This document shows positions 1-5,924 of a stretch of DNA of 6,237 nt, piece by piece. The stretch's first letter is position 1, and every line of letters starts with the position of its first letter. Location of the stretch: assembly GCA_028277295.1 (NCBI GenBank), contig JANQGN010000646.1, positions 1 through 6,237 of the forward strand, read 5' to 3'. The position numbers were made by a program, and so were the translations under genes. The notes beneath the pieces are model-generated. The model was given only the letters and a program-made list of their open reading frames with translations, was not told where the DNA came from and did not search any database. This stretch comes from Rhodospira sp. (GTDB taxonomy: Bacteria; Pseudomonadota; Alphaproteobacteria; Rhodospirillales; Rhodospirillaceae).

Positions 1-1
1 T

Positions 2-47
2 CGCTCGGGATGAGGTTATCTGAAGTATATTAACCTCATCCTGAGCG
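2..47. repeat. Long inverted repeat (hairpin), 17-bp arms
   Basis: Arm CGCTCGGGATGAGGTTA (2-18) is the reverse complement of TAACCTCATCCTGAGCG (31-47) except for one position (7/42, which can pair as G-U). The arms enclose a 12-base AT-rich loop. It lies about 110 bases beyond the ubiG stop. It could end or stabilise the ubiG transcript, or one arriving from the left, but no T-run follows inside the window, so it is not called an intrinsic terminator. The right arm belongs to a second hairpin (38-66), as in paired REP elements. Confidence 0.7.
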
Positions 48-66
48 CCTGAAAGGTGCGAAGGAT
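38..66. repeat. REP-like small hairpin overlapping the larger inverted repeat
   Basis: ATCCT (38-42) pairs with AGGAT (62-66) and GCGCCT (45-50) with AGGTGC (54-59, one G-U), around a GAA loop. The two stems are separated by a symmetric GA/GA internal mismatch. The pattern ATCCTGAGCG...CGAAGGAT resembles intergenic repeats scattered through many proteobacterial genomes, as I recall them. Bases 38-47 are shared with the larger hairpin, so the two folds exclude each other. Only this one locus lies in the window, so genomic dispersal is inferred. Confidence 0.5.
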
Positions 67-155
67 CTCCATCGAACGTGCGGACCGTTGCCCGCGTTAC
101 CCTGAGCCCGTTGCCCTGTCGCGTCCTGTCCGCCGCCGCCCAACGCGCCTTGGCC

Positions 156-935
156 CTACGCCGCCTTGCGGGCGGCGATCAGGTAATTGACACCCAGGTC
201 CCGACTCAATGACCAGGACGCCGCGATGGGATTGTACGTCATCCCCGCCAGCGCCTCGACGGTCAAGCCCCCCGCCCGCAGGCCAGCGGCGAAGTCGGCC
301 GGACGCACGAACTTGCGCCAGTCGTGGGTTCCCCGGGGCAGCCACCGCAGCACATACTCGGCGCCGATCTTGGCCAGGGCCAGGGACTTCAGGGTGCGGT
401 TCAGGGTCGCCCCCACCAGCAGGCCGCCAGGTTTCACCAGGGCGGCACAGGAGTGCAGGAAACTGTCGACGTCCGCCACGTGCTCCACCACCTCCATGGT
501 CAGCACCACGTCGAAGCGCCGGCCATCGGCCACCAGGGCCTCGGCGGTGCCCGCCCGGTAGTCGATCGGCAGGCCAGACCGCTCCGCGTGCACCGAGGCG
601 ACGCCAATGTTCTTCTCGGTGGCGTCGATGCCGGTCACCTGGAAGCCCAGCCGCGCCATCGGTTCGCACAGCAACCCGCCGCCGCAACCGATGTCCAGAA
701 GCGTGAGGCCGGCGAAGGGCTCGCGCTGATGGGGATCGCGCCGAAAGCAGGCGGCGGCCTGATCGCGGATGAAGGCCAGCCGCTTGGGATTGAACGTGTG
801 CAGCGGCTTGAAGGGGCCATCGGGATCCCACCACGTGTCGGCCATGGCGGCGAACTTGGCCACCTCGCTGTCGAGCACGGACCCGGGGGCCTGTGTCGCG
901 GGGGTGGGGGCGGTGGGGGCGGGGCTGGCGGACAT
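156..935 (-). CDS. ubiG: Ubiquinone biosynthesis O-methyltransferase UbiG
   Basis: A 259-residue SAM-dependent methyltransferase that performs both O-methylations of ubiquinone synthesis (polyprenyl-catechol intermediate and demethylubiquinol), acting at the inner face of the membrane. Visible signs: the UbiG N-terminal block WWDPDGPFKPLHTFNP (35-50); SAM motif I LLDIGCGGG (79-87); the acidic GID (102-104) ending strand 2; MEVVEHV (147-153); LVKPGGLL (166-173); NRT (179-181); and a C-terminal YNP...GVNYLIAARK block typical of the family. The ATG at 935 is chosen because AGGGAGA lies 11 bases upstream and it gives the usual length. In-frame ATGs at 992 and 1133 add Arg/Pro-rich sequence unlike the family. 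Residues 3-18 form an Ala/Pro/Thr-rich leader of low complexity, probably disordered. The gene is transcribed divergently from lysC. The call is firm from motifs; the exact start is moderately sure. Confidence 0.95.
   Translation of the reverse strand: MSASPAPTAPTPATQAPGSVLDSEVAKFAAMADTWWDPDGPFKPLHTFNPKRLAFIRDQAAACFRRDPHQREPFAGLTLLDIGCGGGLLCEPMARLGFQVTGIDATEKNIGVASVHAERSGLPIDYRAGTAEALVADGRRFDVVLTMEVVEHVADVDSFLHSCAALVKPGGLLVGATLNRTLKSLALAKIGAEYVLRWLPRGTHDWRKFVRPADFAAGLRAGGLTVEALAGMTYNPIAASWSLSRDLGVNYLIAARKAA
900..924 (+). other. Potential G-quadruplex in the template strand of ubiG codons 4-12
   Basis: On the plus strand there are four long G-runs of lengths 5, 5, 5 and 4, separated by T, CGGT and C. 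This fits the standard G-quadruplex pattern with very short loops. ubiG is read from the minus strand, so the G-rich strand is the template and the mRNA is C-rich here. It encodes the Ala/Pro/Thr-rich leader of UbiG just after the start codon. Part of the signal follows from GC-rich proline codons; folding in the cell is inferred. Confidence 0.5.
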
Positions 936-946
936 GGCGGCGGCGG

Positions 947-953
947 TCTCCCT
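947..953 (-). promoter_or_regulatory. Ribosome binding site of ubiG
   Basis: The plus strand reads TCTCCCT, so the mRNA has AGGGAGA, 11 bases before the ATG at 935. This site favours that start over the upstream in-frame ATG at 992, which has no purine-rich sequence before it. Confidence 0.55.
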
Positions 954-1105
954 GGGTGTGGCGAGGCGAGAACGAACCGGGGACGGAGCCATTGGCCAAC
1001 GCCGTGCGCGGCCTTGCCTCGCCCGGAGCGAGCGAGTATGAAGAGGCCGCCCGGGCGGGCTGGGCTGGGACGATCCCTGATGAGTCCCGCCCCGATCGTC
1101 TGGGA

Positions 1106-1133
1106 TGTATAGCGTATACGGCGGCGACGGCAA
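1106..1133 (-). promoter_or_regulatory. Possible sigma-70-type promoter for ubiG
   Basis: On the minus strand TTGCCG (1133-1128) is followed after 16 bases by TATACA (1111-1106). Each matches four of six consensus positions (TTGACA, TATAAT). The site would start transcription about 170 bases upstream of the ubiG ATG. It is the best -35/-10 pair I found in the gap, but the match is partial and could be chance. Confidence 0.25.
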
Positions 1134-1153
1134 CCGGATCGCCGCCCGGCACA

Positions 1154-1186
1154 GGTCACCGAGACCACCGGTCAGCCAGAGACCGG
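1154..1186 (+). promoter_or_regulatory. Tandem dyads in the lysC upstream region
   Basis: GGTC-N5-GACC (1154-1166) is followed by GGTC-N7-GACC (1170-1184). The second extends to the 6-bp stem CCGGTC/GACCGG (1168-1173 with 1181-1186). The units look like imperfect direct copies and their arms could pair in alternative ways. They lie 75-107 bases before the lysC ATG, so they could be an operator or a leader-RNA structure. No regulator can be named from sequence alone. Confidence 0.3.
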
Positions 1187-1238
1187 GAGATCCGAGACTC
1201 GCTCCTCATCCACTCCCAACCACACCACCGACCAGCAC

Positions 1239-1243
1239 AGGAG
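1239..1243 (+). promoter_or_regulatory. Candidate ribosome binding site of lysC
   Basis: AGGAG is the only strong Shine-Dalgarno match before lysC. It sits 17 bases from the ATG at 1261, longer than the usual 5-10. A G-run at 1247-1251 is closer and may contribute. The long spacing is the main weakness of the start call, but MARLVMKFGGTSVG is a usual N-terminus for this enzyme. Confidence 0.4.
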
Positions 1244-1260
1244 CCCGGGGGCACCCCAGC

Positions 1261-2493
1261 ATGGCCCGACTCGTTATGAAATTCGGCGGCACCTCGGTGG
1301 GCGACATCGAGCGCATACGCACCGTCGCCCGCCGCGTCGCCGAGGAGGCCGCCGAAGGCCACCAGGTCGCGGTGGTCGTCTCGGCCATGGCCGGCGAGAC
1401 CAACCGCCTGGTGGATCTGTGCCGCCAGATCGCCCCAATGCACGATGCCCGCGAATACGACGTGGTTGTCTCCACGGGCGAGCAGGTGACCATCGGCCTG
1501 CTGTCCATGGCCCTGCAGGCGCTGGGGGTGGAGGCGCGGTCCTGGACCGGCTGGCAGATCCCGGTGCGCACCGACGTGGCCCACGGCCGCGCCCGCATCC
1601 AGGACATCGACACGGCCGAGTTGATCCACCGCATGGAGCAAGGCCAGGTGGCCGTGGTGGCCGGCTTTCAGGGGATTGGCGAGACCGACAACCGCATCAC
1701 CACCCTGGGCCGCGGCGGCTCCGACACCTCGGCCGTGGCGCTGGCCGCGGCCCTGGACGCCGATCGCTGCGACATCTATACCGATGTGGATGGGGTTTAC
1801 ACTACCGATCCGAGAATCGTGCCCAAGGCGCGCAAGCTGGCCCGCATCACCTACGAGGAAATGCTGGAGATGGCCTCCCTGGGGGCCAAGGTATTGCAGA
1901 CGCGCTCGGTGGAGATGGCCATGAAACACGCCGTGCGCGTCAGCGTCCGGCACAGTTGGCCGCAGTACTGGGCCGTGCCCGGAACCCTGGTGTGCAGCGA
2001 GGACGAGATCGTGGAAAAGGAAGTTGTCAGCGGCATCACCTACAGCCGCGACGAGGCCAAGGTCACCCTCTCGCGGGTGTCCGACAAGCCGGGCGTGGCG
2101 GCCAGCATCTTCGGCCCGCTCGCCGAGGGCAACATTAACGTGGACATGATCGTTCAAAATGTCTCCGAGGACGGCCATTCCACGGACCTGACCTTCACGG
2201 TGGCCACGGGCGACCTGGACAAGGCCGTGAGCCTGCTGGAGGCCCGCCGCGATGATCTGGGCTACAGCGACATCTCCTCGGATTCCAACGTCTGCAAGGT
2301 GTCGGTCATCGGCGTGGGCATGCGCAGCCATGCCGGCGTGGCCCAGACCATGTTCAAGGCCCTGGCCAACCGCAACATCAACATCCAGGTGATCTCGACC
2401 TCGGAGATCAAGGTGAGTGTGCTGATCGCCGAGGAATACACTGAACTGGCGGTGCGCGCCTTGCATACCGCCTATGGGCTGGACGCCGCCTGA
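1261..2493 (+). CDS. lysC: Aspartate kinase LysC, lysine/threonine-sensitive type
   Basis: This 410-residue cytoplasmic enzyme phosphorylates L-aspartate with ATP, the committed step toward lysine, diaminopimelate, threonine and methionine. The kinase domain (about 1-245) shows KFGGTS (7-12), STGEQV (71-76), GFQG (135-138), TTLGRGGSDTSAVALA (147-162) and DIYTDVDGVYTTDPRIV (171-187). Two ACT domains follow (about 265-335 and 345-405). These carry the effector-site segment DKPGVA...NINVDMIVQN (275-300) and HSTDLTFTV (306-314), matching monofunctional enzymes of the Corynebacterium/Bacillus class that are feedback-inhibited by Lys and/or Thr. There is no fused homoserine dehydrogenase. The ATG at 1261 is chosen by the conserved N-terminus; an upstream ATG at 1105 adds non-homologous residues, and ATG 1276 would remove the first strand. 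The gene is divergent from ubiG and is followed after 55 bases by the flavin oxidoreductase, likely in the same transcript. A possible internal start at codon 251 is listed separately. Confidence 0.97.
   Translation: MARLVMKFGGTSVGDIERIRTVARRVAEEAAEGHQVAVVVSAMAGETNRLVDLCRQIAPMHDAREYDVVVSTGEQVTIGLLSMALQALGVEARSWTGWQIPVRTDVAHGRARIQDIDTAELIHRMEQGQVAVVAGFQGIGETDNRITTLGRGGSDTSAVALAAALDADRCDIYTDVDGVYTTDPRIVPKARKLARITYEEMLEMASLGAKVLQTRSVEMAMKHAVRVSVRHSWPQYWAVPGTLVCSEDEIVEKEVVSGITYSRDEAKVTLSRVSDKPGVAASIFGPLAEGNINVDMIVQNVSEDGHSTDLTFTVATGDLDKAVSLLEARRDDLGYSDISSDSNVCKVSVIGVGMRSHAGVAQTMFKALANRNINIQVISTSEIKVSVLIAEEYTELAVRALHTAYGLDAA
1999..2013 (+). promoter_or_regulatory. Possible internal translation start for a LysC beta subunit
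   Basis: GAGGA (1999-2003) stands 7 bases before an in-frame GTG (2011-2013, codon 251 of lysC). Initiation here would give a 160-residue protein of the two ACT domains. In Corynebacterium glutamicum and Bacillus subtilis the beta subunit of aspartate kinase comes from an internal start at the kinase/ACT junction. As I recall the corynebacterial sequence, its beta start aligns with this codon (MEEAVLTG there, VEKEVVSG here). The GAGGA also simply encodes Glu-Asp, so it may be accidental. Confidence 0.35.
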
Positions 2494-2548
2494 CCCCGGC
2501 CTCCGCGCCGCCGCCCGCCGGCACGATATGAAACGGACCCGAGACGCC

Positions 2549-3643
2549 ATGACCACCGCACCGCCGCGCGCACATCTCGATCACCTGTGGGCCCGGGGCC
2601 GGGCCTTGCTGGGCACGTCCACCGCCATCATGGGCGGCGCCATGTCCTGGGTCTCGGAGCGCCACCTCGTGGCCGCCATCTCCAACGGCGGCGGCTTCGG
2701 CGTGCTGGCCTGCGGGTCCATGGGGCCGGACCTGCTGACCGCCGAGATCGAGGCCACCCAGGCGCTGACCGGCCAGCCGTTCGGTGTCAACCTGATCACC
2801 ATGCATCCCGAACTGGACGCGCTGATCGACGTCTGCCTGCGCCTGGGCGTGAGCCACGTGGTGTTGGCCGGCGGCCTTCCCTCTGGGCCGTCCATCCGCC
2901 GCCTGAAGGACGGTGGCGCGAAGGTGCTGTGCTTCGCCCCGGCGGTGGCGCTGGCCAAGAAGCTGATCCGCCTGGGCGTCGATGGCCTGATCATCGAGGG
3001 CGCCGAGGCCGGCGGCCACATAGGCCCCGTGTCCACCAGCGTGCTGGCGCAAGAGATCCTGCCCGCCGTGGCCCATGAGGTGCCGGTCTTCGTGGCCGGC
3101 GGCATCGGCCGCGGCGAGGCCATCCTGTCCTACCTGGAGATGGGCGCCGCCGGGGTACAGATCGGAACCCTGTTCGTCTGCGCCACCGAAAGCATCGCCC
3201 ATCCCGCCTTCAAGGCCGCCTTCATCCGCGCCAACGCCCGCGACGCGGTGCCCACCGCGCAACTTGACCCTCGGTTCCCCGTGATCCCGGTGCGGGCGTT
3301 GCGCAACAAGGGCACCGAGGCGTTCACCGAGACCCAGCGCCGGGTTATCGAGCGCGTGCGCGCCGGCGACCTGGACCAGAAGGCCGGCCAGTTGGAGATC
3401 GAGCACTTCTGGGCCGGCGCCCTGCGCCGCGCGGTCATCGATGGCGACGTGGAGTCCGGCTCGCTGATGGCCGGCCAGAGCGTCGGCTTGGTCAAGGAGG
3501 AACAGCCGACCCGGGTCATCATTGACACCCTGGTCGCCCAGGCCGAGGCGGCGCTCGCGGCGCGCGCCTCGGGCGCGCCCCAAGGTTCGCCCTCCACCCC
3601 GGCCACGGTCGCCGCGCCCGTGGTCCCCGACCCGGTGGCCTGA
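2549..3643 (+). CDS. FMN-dependent nitronate monooxygenase / FabK-like oxidoreductase
   Basis: A 364-residue TIM-barrel flavoprotein of the 2-nitropropane dioxygenase family. Known members oxidise alkyl nitronates, reduce quinones, or (FabK) reduce enoyl-ACP; the substrate here cannot be told. Visible signs: GGAMSWVS (29-36) and GGGFGVLACGSM (47-58) near the flavin; GVNLI (79-83); EGAEAGGHIG (150-159), whose His157 is the family's usual catalytic position; the phosphate-binding FVAGGIGRGE (181-190); MGAAGVQIGTLFV (198-210); and a late conserved MAGQSVGLV (307-315). Residues from about 333 form an Ala/Pro/Ser-rich tail, probably disordered. The ATG at 2549 is chosen because similarity begins near DHLWARG; ATGs at 2528 and 2474 (inside lysC) are alternatives. 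None has a good Shine-Dalgarno sequence, so the start is uncertain. It lies 55 bases after lysC and its TGA overlaps the ptsP ATG, suggesting co-transcription. No signal peptide is seen. Confidence 0.88.
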   Translation: MTTAPPRAHLDHLWARGRALLGTSTAIMGGAMSWVSERHLVAAISNGGGFGVLACGSMGPDLLTAEIEATQALTGQPFGVNLITMHPELDALIDVCLRLGVSHVVLAGGLPSGPSIRRLKDGGAKVLCFAPAVALAKKLIRLGVDGLIIEGAEAGGHIGPVSTSVLAQEILPAVAHEVPVFVAGGIGRGEAILSYLEMGAAGVQIGTLFVCATESIAHPAFKAAFIRANARDAVPTAQLDPRFPVIPVRALRNKGTEAFTETQRRVIERVRAGDLDQKAGQLEIEHFWAGALRRAVIDGDVESGSLMAGQSVGLVKEEQPTRVIIDTLVAQAEAALAARASGAPQGSPSTPATVAAPVVPDPVA

Positions 3644-3645
3644 TG
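3641..3645 (+). promoter_or_regulatory. TGATG stop/start overlap coupling the oxidoreductase to ptsP
   Basis: The oxidoreductase stop TGA (3641-3643) shares its A with the ptsP ATG (3643-3645). No good Shine-Dalgarno sequence precedes the ATG; GGTGG at 3634-3638 is the nearest. Translation of ptsP therefore probably depends on ribosomes terminating on the upstream gene. This ties the amount of PtsP to that of the oxidoreductase. Confidence 0.7.
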
Positions 3646-5907
3646 CCCTTCGGCGACGCCAACGGGCGGCGCCTTCTCGGGCGGCTGCGCGAGCACATGG
3701 CCGGGGGCGGCACCCCGCAGGACCGGCTTGACCGAACCGTGCGGCTGATCGCCGAGGATCTGAACGCCGACGTCTGTTCCTGCTATGTGATGCGCGCCGG
3801 CGAGGTTCTGGAGCTGTTCGCCACCCAGGGCCTGTCCCAGGACGCCGTGCACCGCACCCGGCTGCGCGTGGGGGAGGGCCTGGTGGGGGCCATCGCCGCG
3901 CGCGCCCGGCCCCTCAATGCGCCCTACGCCTGGGAACATCCCAACTTCGTCTATCGCCCAGAGACCGGCGAGGAGCTGTACGCCTCGCTGATGGGCGTGC
4001 CCATGCTGCGCGGTGGCCAGGTGATCGGCGTCCTCGCGGTGCAGAACCGCGAGCGGCGGACCTTCACCGAACTGGAGGTGGAAACCCTGGAGACGGTGGC
4101 GATGGTGCTGGCGGAGATGCTCGCCGGCACCGGACTGGTCTCCTTCGACGAACTGGCCCCGGTCGCCGGCAACGCGGTGCTGCCGCTGCGCATGGAAGGG
4201 CTGTGCCTGAACCCTGGCGCCGTCCTGGGCACGGCCGTCTATCATCGCCCGTCGGTGCATATCGAAAAGCTGATCTGCGAGGACCCGGAGGCCGAGTTGG
4301 AGCGCCTGCGCGCGGCGCTGCAGGCCATGCGCCAGTCGCTGGATGACATGATCCGCAGCCACGTGGACATGGCCGGCGACCACCGCGAGATTCTCGAAGC
4401 CTATCGCATGTTCGCCGACGACACCGGCTGGGTGGCGCGCATCTCCGACGCCATTCGCTCGGGCCTGACCGCGGAGGCCGCGGTGCGCAGGGTCGACGAT
4501 GACATGAAGGTGCGGCTGACCCAGGCCAGCGACCCCTACATCCGCGAACGCCTCCATGACCTTGAGGACCTGGCCAACCGTTTGCTGCTGCATCTGACCG
4601 GCGGGGATCCGACGGCCGCCAACCGGCCGATGCCCGAGGACGCCATCCTGGTGTGCCGTTCGTTGGGACCGGCTGAGCTGATGGACTACCCCCGGGGCAC
4701 CGTGCGGGGCGTGCTGATGGAGGAAGGCACACCCACCATGCACGCCGTAATTGTCGCCCGGGCCCTCGACATTCCTGTCCTCGGGCGGCTACAGGGGCTG
4801 TATTCCCGCATCGCGCCGCTGGACGCGCTCGCCCTGGACGCCGACAATCAGCAGCTTTTCGTGCGCCCCAGCGACGACGTGCGCGAGACCTTCACCCACA
4901 GCCTGGTCGCCCGCCAGGCGCGCCGCGCGGAATATCTGGCCGAGCGTAGCCTTCCCTTCGTCACCGGCGATGGGGAACCGATCTCCGTCATGATGAATGC
5001 CGGCCTGCTGATGGACATGGCCCACCTGGAGGGCACGGGCGCCATGGGGGTGGGGCTGTATCGCACCGAACTGCCCTTCATGACGCGGCCCAGCCTGCCC
5101 GACGTGGCCACGCAAACCCTGCTCTATCAGAAGATCCTGGCGCAGGCGGGCGGAAAACCGGTGGTCTTCCGCACCCTGGACGTGGGCAGCGACAAGCTGC
5201 TGCCCTATTGGTCCAACGACGCCGAGGACAATCCCGCCATGGGCTGGCGCTCCATCCGCATCACCCTGGACCGCCCGGCGGTCCTGCGCAGCCAGGTGCG
5301 GGCGCTGGTGCGGGCCAGCGCCGGGCGGGAGTTGCGCGTGATGTTCCCCATGATCGCCAACGTGGCCGAGTTCGACGACGCCCGCCGGTTGGTGGACGCG
5401 GAACTGACCCGCGCGGCCGGACGCGGCCAGGCGCTGCCGGAAGCCGTGTGCGTGGGCACCATGCTGGAGGTGCCCGCCTTGCTGTATCAGTTCGAGGAAC
5501 TGCTTCAAAAGGTTGATTTTGTCTCGGTGGGCAGCAATGATTTGTTGCAATTCCTGTTCGCGGCCGACCGTGGCAACCCGCGCGTCTCCGGCCGCTACGA
5601 TACGCTCTCGGTGCCAGTGCTGAGGCTACTGCGCCAGGTGTTGGACCGTTGCCGGGCAACCGACACCCCGGTGACCGTGTGCGGCGAGATGGCCGGCCGG
5701 CCGTTGGAGGCCATGGCGCTGGTGGGCCTGGGCTACCGGGCCTTGTCCATGGCCGCCCCGGGGGTGGGACCGGTCAAGCAGATGCTGCGAAGCATGGACT
5801 CTCGCGTCGTGGAGGCCTACGTTCAAAGGTTGCTGGACTTGCCCGCCGGATCGCCAAGAGCGGCGCTAAAGGCGTTCGCGCGCGATCACGGGATCAAGGT
5901 GTCGTGA
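3643..5907 (+). CDS. ptsP: Phosphoenolpyruvate-protein phosphotransferase PtsP (enzyme I-Ntr)
   Basis: This 754-residue cytoplasmic enzyme takes phosphate from PEP and passes it to NPr and then EIIA-Ntr. That relay reports nitrogen status and, in alphaproteobacteria, affects processes such as the stringent response. Domains in order: GAF sensor (about 25-163), which binds glutamine in studied homologues; helical NPr-binding region within about 190-330; swivelling phosphohistidine domain with TMHAVIVARALDIPV, active-site His367; and PEP-binding barrel (about 430-720). In the barrel: GVGLYRTELPFM (Arg474), FRTLDVGSDK (Arg510), FPMIANVAEF, GTMLEVPALL (Glu609), VGSNDLLQF (Asn632, Asp633) and VCGEMAG with the conserved Cys680. 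All key residues are present, so it should be active. The residues before the active His are T-M rather than the more common S or A; this is minor. The start is fixed by the TGATG overlap and the family-like RLLGRLREHMAGG. ptsO and ptsN are not in the window. Confidence 0.96.
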   Translation: MPFGDANGRRLLGRLREHMAGGGTPQDRLDRTVRLIAEDLNADVCSCYVMRAGEVLELFATQGLSQDAVHRTRLRVGEGLVGAIAARARPLNAPYAWEHPNFVYRPETGEELYASLMGVPMLRGGQVIGVLAVQNRERRTFTELEVETLETVAMVLAEMLAGTGLVSFDELAPVAGNAVLPLRMEGLCLNPGAVLGTAVYHRPSVHIEKLICEDPEAELERLRAALQAMRQSLDDMIRSHVDMAGDHREILEAYRMFADDTGWVARISDAIRSGLTAEAAVRRVDDDMKVRLTQASDPYIRERLHDLEDLANRLLLHLTGGDPTAANRPMPEDAILVCRSLGPAELMDYPRGTVRGVLMEEGTPTMHAVIVARALDIPVLGRLQGLYSRIAPLDALALDADNQQLFVRPSDDVRETFTHSLVARQARRAEYLAERSLPFVTGDGEPISVMMNAGLLMDMAHLEGTGAMGVGLYRTELPFMTRPSLPDVATQTLLYQKILAQAGGKPVVFRTLDVGSDKLLPYWSNDAEDNPAMGWRSIRITLDRPAVLRSQVRALVRASAGRELRVMFPMIANVAEFDDARRLVDAELTRAAGRGQALPEAVCVGTMLEVPALLYQFEELLQKVDFVSVGSNDLLQFLFAADRGNPRVSGRYDTLSVPVLRLLRQVLDRCRATDTPVTVCGEMAGRPLEAMALVGLGYRALSMAAPGVGPVKQMLRSMDSRVVEAYVQRLLDLPAGSPRAALKAFARDHGIKVS

Positions 5908-5924
5908 CCGCGTGTCGTGACCGC
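5899..5924 (+). repeat. 13-bp perfect tandem duplication across the ptsP stop codon
   Basis: GTGTCGTGACCGC occurs twice with no gap (5899-5911 and 5912-5924). The first copy contains the ptsP stop TGA (5905-5907), so the second copy is entirely 3' of the gene and leaves the protein unchanged. It looks like a recent small duplication, for example by replication slippage. Confidence 0.85.

Larger units (their letters stand above)
936..1260. other. Divergent ubiG-lysC intergenic region
   Basis: These 325 bases separate two divergent start codons and must hold promoters for both genes. The only AT-leaning spot is around 1105-1119, where GTATA-GCG-TATAC forms a dyad that includes the palindrome CGTATACG. 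A 12-bp palindrome CCGCCCGGGCGG sits at 1047-1058, which is weak evidence in such GC-rich DNA. Paired GGTC/GACC dyads lie at 1154-1186. I see no convincing -35/-10 pair directed at lysC, no recognisable lysine riboswitch core, and no short leader ORF rich in Lys, Thr or Met codons. Confidence 0.6.

Noticed and set aside
159..177. GC hairpin CGCCGCC/GGCGGCG at the 3' end of ubiG, as a terminator
   Set aside because: It overlaps the last codons, which are mostly Ala, and no U-run follows on the minus strand.
324..1112. A 262-codon plus-strand open frame opposite ubiG
   Set aside because: It contains a poly-Gly stretch from the G-runs and no domain; UbiG motifs lie on the other strand.
936..1133. 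N-terminal extension of UbiG from ATG 1133 or 992
   Set aside because: The added residues are Arg/Pro-rich and unlike the family, with no Shine-Dalgarno; ATG 935 has AGGGAGA upstream and gives the usual length.
936..1260. Lysine riboswitch or attenuator upstream of lysC
   Set aside because: The gap is about the right size, but I cannot find the conserved helices of an L-box, nor a leader peptide with Lys/Thr/Met runs, nor a terminator.
1156..2556. A 466-codon open frame on the minus strand covering all of lysC
   Set aside because: The translation is His/Gly/Ala-rich with no family signature, while the plus strand encodes a textbook aspartate kinase. High GC at third positions removes stops from antisense frames.
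2408..3583. A 391-codon minus-strand open frame opposite the flavin oxidoreductase
   Set aside because: No recognisable motif; the opposite strand holds the conserved flavin-binding motifs.
3130..4743. A 537-codon minus-strand open frame across the oxidoreductase-ptsP junction
   Set aside because: It spans two well-supported plus-strand genes and has a low-complexity composition. It is an antisense shadow of GC-rich codons.
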